A stretch of DNA of 51,014 nucleotides from positions 1-51,014 of the forward strand of contig JAUCBJ010006771.1 in the NCBI GenBank assembly GCA_032718475.1, read 5' to 3'. A model generated the notes under the pieces. It saw only the letters and a program-made list of their open reading frames with translations. It was not told where the DNA came from and did not search any database. Position numbers and translations under genes: made by a program. Numbering within the stretch: the stretch's first letter is position 1; every line of letters begins with the position of its first letter. The DNA comes from Nemertoderma westbladi (taxonomy: Eukaryota > Xenacoelomorpha > Nemertodermatida > Nemertodermatidae). This document shows, in pieces, positions 40,874 through 48,548 of this stretch.

Positions 40874-42571
40874 TTAAAGGGCATATGTACTTACCCCTTT
40901 GTTACCCGAACTGACATTGATGGGGACAATTTTTAAATAAACCTTTCCCAGATTTACAGTCATACAAATCCCAGAGTGAGCTGTCAAGTTATTTATTTTA
41001 GCCAGGGAATTATCCACCTTGGAAATATTATCTACATTTTGAATTCTTTCCTGTTCGGGTTTAATACTAAAGGCATCCATTCTTTGCCTCTGATACTCTA
41101 TGGGGCCACAATCCTGGGCATTGTCTCTAAAATCACTAGACCCACTCCTGCGGTATCCAGCTGCTGGGGACCTAGATAGACTGCGATTTGGAGTCCACCT
41201 TCTAGAATTCCACCGGTTGAAACAATTTCGGCCAATATGTCCAGTGGAGAGGCAAAAACGGCACAATCTGTTCTCCCTTATGTAATCCCATTGCTCATTC
41301 TCTGGTGCACTCCGCCACTGATCACACTCAACCGTCATATGAGAGTTATTGTTTGGATGAAGACGACATCGTGAGTTTAAATCACAAATATTCAAATGCG
41401 ATCTCTGGTTAGAATGTTCCGTACGAGAATTTGACGGTGATTGTTCACTACTAAATGTGACTTGTCTTTTAATAGAAGGTTTAGCGGCATTACTAAAACC
41501 ACCGGATGCTACAAACACATTGGATTTCACAGAATTTCCTTTTGATTCAAAAGCTCTCCTTGGAATATCTTCTCGGGATCTCCGATAATTTTCCTCCCTT
41601 TTGTCCACCGGTTTTACTCGATTAGTGCGAAAACGTTCCTCACTGTATATGGGATCATTCATAATCTCAGCTTGATCTTCCAAAAATTGAGCAAGTTCAA
41701 ACAACTGCGGTTCCCGGTTATACCTACTCCTAATTGTCGCCGCAGTTTTCCTCCATTTTCCCCTGGCCCAATAAGGAAGAACCTCTACTAGCTGTCGCAT
41801 ATTATTAAGTGAATTAAGTTCATGCGGCATGCTTAATTCAGTAAGGGCCACCAATGCTTTATTCACTTTATCAGAAAAATCTCTAAAATTATCTTTTGTT
41901 TTAATTTTGTTATTTTCAACAAGTCTATCGATAGTAGCCTGGACAATCAAACCCGGATTTCCATAACGCTTTTCTAAAGCGCTCCATGCTAAAGAAAATC
42001 CATCCGTCAGCCCAGCATACTGTCGAACGACTTGATGCGCCTTACCTTTGGTATAAGCCAAAAGATAATTCATCTTTCTGACCATGGAAATATTTTTATT
42101 TAATATTTCCTCGGTGTAAAGATGCCGAAACTGTATATATTCTTCCAGCTCTTCACCATCAAAGGTAAAGGGTTCTATATTTGGAAGCTCCAGTTTCATT
42201 TTAAGGGCTTCCACTACAGCGTCAATTTGATTATGGCTTGGTTCATTTAAACTGACTACCGGTACATCATTTGGCCTACCTCTACCACCATTATTTGAGT
42301 TATCCCCGGATCCTTCTCCAGGATCCCCCCAACCAGATCCTCCGTTGCCTCCGGGTTGTCCGGCGTTTCCTACATAGACCCGCCTTTCATTTTCATCTAT
42401 AACTCCAGCTCCAGGAGGTTTACTAACCCTAGGCCCATTAGGCCTACATCCCCCCAAGGTTGGATATTTTAACCCTTCAAAACTTTGACCGGTAATAGGC
42501 CTACTTATATTACTTACATTTAATGGTACTGAAAAGCCTGCCTGTTGGTCTACTGATGGCCTACCTGACAT
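40874..42571 (-). CDS. BEL/Pao gag
   Basis: 565 residues. A glycine-rich N-terminus (GNAGQPGGNGGSGWG) precedes the BEL-type capsid region about 130-300 (FTFDGEELEEYIQFRHLY, GKAHQVVRQYAGL, LEKRYGNP). A CCHC knuckle CRFCLSTGHIGRNC lies near residue 435-448. It packages element RNA into particles. The ATG at 42571 is a plausible start after an upstream region with stops, but part of gag may be encoded further upstream. It ends at a TAA directly before the protease active site. Confidence 0.88.
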   Translation of the reverse strand: MSGRPSVDQQAGFSVPLNVSNISRPITGQSFEGLKYPTLGGCRPNGPRVSKPPGAGVIDENERRVYVGNAGQPGGNGGSGWGDPGEGSGDNSNNGGRGRPNDVPVVSLNEPSHNQIDAVVEALKMKLELPNIEPFTFDGEELEEYIQFRHLYTEEILNKNISMVRKMNYLLAYTKGKAHQVVRQYAGLTDGFSLAWSALEKRYGNPGLIVQATIDRLVENNKIKTKDNFRDFSDKVNKALVALTELSMPHELNSLNNMRQLVEVLPYWARGKWRKTAATIRSRYNREPQLFELAQFLEDQAEIMNDPIYSEERFRTNRVKPVDKREENYRRSREDIPRRAFESKGNSVKSNVFVASGGFSNAAKPSIKRQVTFSSEQSPSNSRTEHSNQRSHLNICDLNSRCRLHPNNNSHMTVECDQWRSAPENEQWDYIRENRLCRFCLSTGHIGRNCFNRWNSRRWTPNRSLSRSPAAGYRRSGSSDFRDNAQDCGPIEYQRQRMDAFSIKPEQERIQNVDNISKVDNSLAKINNLTAHSGICMTVNLGKVYLKIVPINVSSGNKGVSTYAL

Positions 42572-42770
42572 ACCTGTATGTTGACTACCGGTAGGCCTAT
42601 ATATCGCAGTATTCGCGGTACCGGTAGCATCGCTAGGCCTACTGCCTACATTTATCTTCCTATCCAGGCCTACACCAACCGGTACTTCAGTACTTCATAA
42701 CTGGTTCCCAAATGCCTACTGCTACTACTGTATTGGGGTACATACCTGCCCAATGGAATAAAAGTATCTG

Positions 42771-43740
42771 CTAAAGGCTGAAAGGGTTTCTTCCTAACGG
42801 TACCGGTACTTTACTTGACTTAGCGCTTACCGGTACTGCTAGCCCCAGTTCTAATTTACTGCTTTCACCTTGGCCTACCACTGGTACGGGTGCAGTTATT
42901 GGTACTATATTTTGCGCAGGCCTACTTGTATCGTGATGTGCTACCGGTACCGGTGCGTTACGCGAAAATCGATTTAAACACTGAGAATCATATTGCTCAG
43001 CTTCAGATGATTGGGTTACCGGTACAGGTTCCTCACATTCACTAACCGCATCATCATATGTACTCAGGCCTACAGGGTGACGGCTATGGTCATCTACAGT
43101 ATAATACTGTACGTTTTCATAATTCCTATCGATACCTGATTTCTGATTAGGCCTACTTATTGTACTCTTTGGTCGCAATACAAAACCGTCACTGGAATTA
43201 GATCTTGGCCTAGCATTACTAGCACCTCTATCACAACCTTGCAGTTGGTTCTGTGTTTTGATTGGTTGATAAACATCTGCATTATGTAAATTATTTTCAA
43301 CTTCACCTGCCCCTTTATTTGGCGTAGTAAATGTCCTTGGAATAAATCCTACTGTACCTGGGGGATTCTCTGCTGTTATAGGGCTAATAATCTTAACTGA
43401 TGTACATGTTCGTTTATCGGGTTTGTGGTACATTGGCGTTTCATGGGTCAAGACACTGTCAATCTCTGGGATGCGGTTTACATAGGTTAATGTGTCCATA
43501 GTAACCATTTCCCTCGGTTGGGTTTGTTTACCACTACTAGTCTCGGATTGCAATTGGGATATATAATTTTCAGCCTCTATTAATTTAATTTATCTCGCTA
43601 TTTTGTCACACTCATCTTGGTCATCACGCTCTCGTCTACGTTCCTTACGTTCCCATTCTATTTTGTTTTCCCTATCTTTAAGGGCCTTTATTTTATCCTC
43701 TCTCTCTACCTGCTGCCTATACCTAATTATCTCTGAGGAA
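42771..43740 (-). pseudogene. BEL/Pao upstream ORF with coiled coil (broken)
   Basis: A charged coiled-coil stretch (about 43740-43600, RQQVEREDKIKALKDREN) leads into a TAA near 43591-43593. The same frame then continues for 260 residues, polar and P/V/S-rich with repeated VPV motifs, to 42771. It belongs to the element's 5' region and is probably an extended gag N-terminus or separate leader protein. Its sequence is studded with AGGCCT and ACCGGT palindromes. No known domain. Confidence 0.5.
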
Positions 43741-43767
43741 CGGGTAGATCCCGCAGCAGACCTAAGC

Positions 43768-44082
43768 TTACTCCCCCCCCAGATAATCCCCCTGGTTACT
43801 CACATCAATTTGTGATACCGAATCTTCGGGGTTTAAGAGAGGAATTTCGCCTTCGGCCATTGCTAGGGGTTGTATCCCTTCCTCGTTTCCTACTAGGGCA
43901 TTTTGGCTTTCCCCGACAGCGCTTGGAGAGGTACTTCTGCGGATCTCCTCCAGGTGGGTTTTAACCCTGGCTTGGATTTCCTGCGACCGCGATACCTCTC
44001 CACACGCAACTAAATGCCTACAGTACCTATTAATAAAGTCATAATCCTCACCATATTGCGCCGAGTCACTAGGAGTTACCAT
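43768..44082 (-). pseudogene. BEL/Pao 5' ORF fragment
   Basis: 104 residues starting MVTPSDSAQYGEDYDFINRY, mostly acidic and polar with a predicted helix (RSQEIQARVKTHLEEIRR). It ends at a C8 run (about 43773-43780). In another frame the region past that run continues into the coiled coil at 43740, so a homopolymer indel probably broke one longer ORF. Confidence 0.5.
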
Positions 44083-44103
44083 AGTTTGAAATCCAAAGAA
44101 CCT

Positions 44104-44642
44104 TCATTCAGCCCTCTTGAATCTTCGATGGAGTTCTGTTGGTTCCATAGTCTCCTCTAGCAGCACGTTGCCTCTGCGCGATGTCTTTGGTCGTACATCT
44201 GGATCTGATGACATCCGCCCCTCCAGACTCTGTTGAAACGTCGAAGTTCCTTGTTGAACCGTTGTTACCCCCTGCCCCAATGAAGGGTTTAAGTCTCGGG
44301 GCGCAATGGGTACAGTAGATTTATACCCAGGTTTCGCAGCATTCGCCACCCCCCCCCCCCCCCAGATTCCGAGATTACCTTGCTTCTTCCCTGTATTCCA
44401 ATTAACGATGGTCTCGGCTTCTGTTTTAGAGTTTCAAGTCTCCTTATGGGTTCACTTCTGGGTGGTGGGGGCGTACGGGCAATTTCTTGCCCTTTAGCAA
44501 TCCGTCCATCCTTTTCTAAGACTTTCCGAGATTGTCCCAAAAGAAATTCCCCCTCGTTTCCGATAGGTGGCGCTCCGTGAGAAAACTTTCCCGTTCCATT
44601 CGCGTCACTCATCGTGCGAATATTATTTCCTCCAGATTTCAA
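44104..44642 (-). pseudogene. BEL/Pao leader ORF broken at a G15 run
   Basis: Two frames, 44642-44289 and 44349-44104, meet at a run of 15 C (plus strand, 44349-44363). The combined reading would be a P/G/R-rich protein ending KRAE just before the MVTPSD ORF. A frame change at such a run may be real slippage, mutation or a sequencing error. No domain recognised. Confidence 0.45.
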
Positions 44643-44692
44643 CTCTTTTATTCTATGTCACTTCTCCAAGCAGGTGAATTATTTCTGACTTT

Positions 44693-45239
44693 TGTTGTGG
44701 AGAATCTTCCTAGCCACTTTTTACTTGGAGAAAAACACTTCCTGTACGAGCCCACACTTTATACAGTGTAATAACAGTTTTATTGTAATTATATGTTACA
44801 CACAGTTATTAATTAGAGACAATCACAGAATGCAAATATTAACGAGTGGGAGACACTCGTCAGAAATAGTGTTTCCACCACGGCTATTTCTCTATCCCCG
44901 CTCTCTGGGGGGAAAGAGTCAACACTGGGGCCATAATGGAGAAACTACTTTATCTTATCAATTATCATCTCTGCCAATCCATGTGGCGCGGGCGGGCATG
45001 TGGCGCTGTGATTGGCTTGCTCCTTCCTACATTACAAACCCATCACCATTAACCAATAATAACATCCCTAGTACTAGTTGGGTGATTGCCAAGATGCCCT
45101 TACTTCGATTTCCTACTTATATTATCAATATTGAATCTAAAGTCGTTATATTGAATGGGGCGAGCCTTAAGGTCCTTTACAACGTTTTGAGAGAGGATAA
45201 AACTACTTTGTTATATATATCATCATTTCTTTCGTTACA
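44693..45239 (-). repeat. 5' LTR of the BEL/Pao element
   Basis: 547 bp, nearly identical to 29410-29953. It starts the element on the minus strand (TGTAACGAAAG) and ends CCACAACA at 44693. The following leader sequence (AAAGTCAGAAATAATTCACC) has no obvious tRNA primer-binding match. Confidence 0.95.
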
Positions 45240-45244
45240 AAAGT

Positions 45245-46620
45245 TTAACCATCCCGCCAAAATTGGCTGTCTGTATTCTGGTTGGTTAATTATTTCTGGC
45301 ATGAAGGATGCACACCAACGAGCTAAAATGTTCATTACTGAGGTTTTCGGGGTCGTTGATTTCATTTCCGATGTCAGTTTTAATTTTTGGTGGAATATAG
45401 TCTATCTGTCTGTCTGTCGGTCTTCTGTCTTTCTTATACTTTGACGGACAGAAAAACGGAAAAATTTCATACGGAAAACAGTGATAACTCGAGAACTGAA
45501 AAAGGTCTCACTAAGCGGTTTTCAGATTTGTAATCCTCATTAAATTCTGCTCTAGGTGAAATAAAGAAACAATAATTTGAAAATATTACCTGAGGGGCGG
45601 TATACCCCCGCTTAAATAATGTGAATGATTAGAGTCTGTAAATAAATCAAGTGTATAGTTTAATCAATCTTTACCGGTGCCGGTGGAGCATGGAAGCAGT
45701 TTTCACTGTCTAGTACTTCTAACTAGACTGTCTAGTCCGTGTCTATCATAAGTCGGTCTGAAGGCTATTGGAAGTCCGTCAGTAGTAGCTGTGTCTATCC
45801 CTTATGATGCCTGGTGTCATCATTGCCCAATGCCTTTTCAGGCTCGTACTAAGCTGACTGGCGCCACTCCACTGTCCATTGGGTGCCTGTCAGTCGTTGA
45901 GAGAATGCAGCAGTGATGCTGCATATCACTCCATCGGGTCAGTAGTAAGTCAACCCTCTGCATACCATTCACCCCTCGCAATCCCTTTCTGGTTGGTCCT
46001 CAGGCAAATCAAGCAACTTAGTTCGGGGTTTGTCGGTTCCTAACAATGCCTGGTGTCATCATGGCTCAAATTCTTTCAGGCTCATACTAAGCTGACCAGC
46101 GGTGCTCAGGGTCTGCTATCCCTTTGGTTCCAGGCTAAGCTTAGGCTGTGTAATTTAGGAACTCTACCTGAAGCCAGATCGTATTTATTCTTGGAACTCT
46201 GGGCCCCTTTTTAAGCGTGGTGAGTGTCTGTTTTCTGTTCAGTTGTCCGTCAAAACCGCCGTAACTCAAGTAGTTTTAACTTTATAAATTTCTGGTCTTT
46301 TGCACATTGTGTTCGGGACTTTTTGGATTATTCATATTTTAAAGTTTATGAATTTTATATATGCCCTGCACCAGAATTGAAAATAACGCGAACAAGATGG
46401 GTGATAATATCATTTGGAAACTCTTCTGTTTTGAAATCATAAATGACATCATATACATACTATACTACTACTATACTACTACTATACAATGTGAAACAAA
46501 ATAATATGATACTTACTTAATAATATGTACAGAAATACAAGGTAAACTTAGATAGATCTGATTCAGCTAAGTTGCAGCTAACAGGCGTTGAACTGGTCTT
46601 AGTAAACACCTTATAAGTCA
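45245..46620. other. Intergenic region with SINE-like repeats
   Basis: Two related segments at 45807-45858 and 46046-46096 share ATGCCTGGTGTCATCAT and CAGGCTC...TACTAAGCTGAC, separated by about 190 bp. The CTTTTCAGGCTC string also occurs near 27540, so a dispersed repeat family is likely. A small TCTG/TCTGTC microsatellite lies at 45395-45425 and a (ACT)n stretch near 46460-46485. A plus ORF at 46224-46442 matches nothing. Confidence 0.45.
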
Positions 46621-46632
46621 GTGAATAATATA

Positions 46633-46638
46633 TTTATT
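46633..46638 (-). terminator. Poly(A) signal AATAAA downstream of the candidate exon
   Basis: AATAAA on the minus strand, 67 nt after the TAA of the candidate terminal exon, at typical spacing for a short 3' UTR. Confidence 0.45.
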
Positions 46639-46704
46639 TAGCATAGAGTTACAGAGTCTTTAATTGTAGGAGTTGCTTCTACATCATTATAGAACGTCTC
46701 GATT

Positions 46705-46887
46705 TTAACACAACGAGGAAGCAGAAATCATCAACAACAAGGTTGTAAGGAGAGTAAGAAGAGATCTAACCCCAACGCCAGACACGTACCAAGGCGGGAT
46801 GCAAGTGTATTTACCATCGTCGTAAACGTAGTACAAATGGTTACCTTGAATAACGCATTCACAGCGTCCTTCTGCTCCTACCTTCAC
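46705..46887 (-). CDS. Possible 3'-terminal exon of a GPI-anchored or membrane protein
   Basis: A 60-codon frame on the minus strand begins right after an acceptor-like CTTTTTTAAG and ends TAA at 46705-46707. It encodes a cysteine-containing segment (GRCECVIQGNHLYYVYDDG, KYTCIPPWY). A short linker and a hydrophobic C-terminal tail (SLLTLLTTLLLMISASSLC) follow with no cytoplasmic domain, as in GPI-anchor signals. An AATAAA lies 67 nt downstream. Together these look like the last exon of a host gene whose other exons are outside or unrecognised. Family unknown. Confidence 0.45.
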   Translation of the reverse strand: MKVGAEGRCECVIQGNHLYYVYDDGKYTCIPPWYVSGVGVRSLLTLLTTLLLMISASSLC

Positions 46888-46889
46888 CT

Positions 46890-47700
46890 TAAAAAAGTTA
46901 TATTATTAATATTATTTTATTGACAATATGAAATAGTTGTAATGAATTAAAGAGCACCAAGTAACAACAACTAGTAGAATAGACAAGAATAGCAGTGGTG
47001 AAATTGTCGAGTTATACTGTAGCTGTCCAGAAATACTTAAAAAATAGGGAAGTAATTCAACTACTCTAATAGATACTAAGCTGTATAGGGTGGAGCATAT
47101 TGGAGCAGAAAAATGTTAGTAAATTATATATCGTATTTGGTATGTAAATAAATAAACAAGAAACTAATAATAATACAGGGCACTGATTTTCGCAGACTGT
47201 GCGGAAAATAATATACGAATTACACAGGTGGTTATGGTGTTTATAACTAATCTTAAAGTAAAAGTAAAGATAATTTTCTTCTGCCGTTACGCCAGGGATT
47301 ACGCAGAAAGTCTGACGACTTATTTCCCATGCGGACCCCTAGAACTTTACTCCCCAGAAACTAGTAAGTACTCATTTAGTTTCCACTTTTTTTTCTTTAC
47401 ATATTTCTTTAATTACGGGCAAACAGGACAAAGCCCTATATCCTGCCCTCACGGGTTTGTATATAATACACCACCAATAACATATTAAATATAATGATAT
47501 TAAATATAAATATATTATTACTGTACAGACTGATATTTGCAGCGCAGACACCCAGCTTGGGCGCCGGTGAATATCCCACCCGGCCACCCTCCTAACAGTC
47601 GAATCTAAGAGTAGGCTATATTCCACAATACCCAGTTACTAATGGGGGTAAGATAAGACAAACATAGCTAGATTAGTTCTACGAAATACAACAAATAAAT
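46890..47700. other. Intergenic or intronic sequence
   Basis: AT-rich. A possible small plus-strand exon at about 47293-47364 (DYAESLTTYFPCGPLELYS) is bounded by CAG before and GTAAGT after. On its own this is weak. If the minus-strand exon at 46705 is real, this would be intronic to it. Nothing else recognised. Confidence 0.3.
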
Positions 47701-47933
47701 ATGAATAGTTATACTGTAGGGCTTACGTACAGTACATAATGATAGTACAGTTCCAACCAAAAGTCATTGCTCTCAATAATTATGAATAGTTATACTGTAG
47801 GGCCTACGTACATAATGATAGTACAGTTCCAACCAAAAGTCATTGCTCTCAATAATTATGAATAGTTATACTGTAGGGCCTACGTACATAATGATAGTAC
47901 AGTTCCAACCAAAAGTCATTGCTCTCAATAATT
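47701..47933. repeat. Three tandem copies of a 76-81-bp unit
   Basis: Copies start (ATGAATAGTTATACTGTAGG) at 47701, 47782 and 47858. The first has a 5-bp extra segment (AGTAC). Copies 2 and 3 are identical or nearly so. Non-coding. Confidence 0.95.
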
Positions 47934-48089
47934 TTTACTCAGTATATATTAGATATAATTTATTTGATCAGAAATATTAATTTGAAATTTAGTTTATTAA
48001 TTATAATTTGAACTGAAACTAAATCGTTTTTTGTCCATTACATATTTTGATACTGCATTTATTATAATTATTATGATCAGGTCTTTGCA

Positions 48090-48548
48090 TTACTGGCCGT
48101 GTAGGATTGTTTTTAGGGTGATGGATAAGTTTAGTGAGTTTAATTTGTCGACTAGATTATGGCGGTGACTGCCGAATTCAGGGCAAGAAAAGAAAAAGTG
48201 GTGTGGTGTTTCCCGATCTAAGCAGCAGAACTCACACATAGGGTCATCAATTAAGTGCCTCTTAAACATATGGTCTGCAAGAAAACTAGGTTCCAGGCGA
48301 AGCTGGGCTAAGATAATCTGCACCATTCGTGTACCGGCATTAAAATTAGGATTGTCCTTTATAGTATTGGAGAGATTGTATTTAAGAAAATGTGGTAGTT
48401 TTGCCTGCATAATAGGGGAAAGTGAATTCCAGGAACTGGTTGTCACGACGTAATATATTCGAATATAGTTAAATAACTCTGGAAGCCCTGTGTTTTCTGA
48501 GTTGTAACACTGTGTACAAATTGGGAATAGTAACCCCAATTGTCTCAC
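48090..48548 (-). pseudogene. LINE ORF2 C-terminal fragment with zinc-binding motif
   Basis: 152-residue frame. Residues about 95-135 carry the C-terminal pattern of many LINE RTs: LRLEPSFLADHMFKRHL followed by C-x2-C...H-x4-C (CEFCCLDRETPHHFFFSC). The RT core is absent. The N-terminal half (start to about residue 35) lies inside the first unit of the 208-bp satellite, so the LINE runs directly into the array and its upstream part has been replaced by repeats. Confidence 0.75.

Larger units (their letters stand above)
29405..45244 (-). mobile_element. Complete BEL/Pao LTR retrotransposon with nested LINE
   Basis: Two near-identical LTRs (29410-29953 and 44693-45239), each starting TG and ending CA, are flanked by the direct repeat AAAGT (29405-29409 and 45240-45244). 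This proves a single insertion with a 5-bp target-site duplication, normal for BEL/Pao. Minus-strand content: leader ORFs, gag with CCHC knuckle, protease (interrupted by a LINE), RT-RNase H, integrase, then an extra ORF related to proteasome alpha-3, polypurine tract and 3' LTR. Without the LINE the element is about 10.5 kb. The LTRs differ at only a few positions, so it is fairly young. Several single-base frame breaks and one stop make this copy defective as written. Confidence 0.95.

Noticed and set aside
44660-44692. tRNA primer-binding site after the BEL 5' LTR
   Set aside because: The sequence after CCACAACA does not start with TGG and I could not match it to a tRNA 3' end.
47372-47626. 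Minus-strand 84-codon ORF as a further exon of the GPI-like gene
   Set aside because: No convincing splice pair, and the middle is hydrophobic TA-rich sequence; left unassigned.
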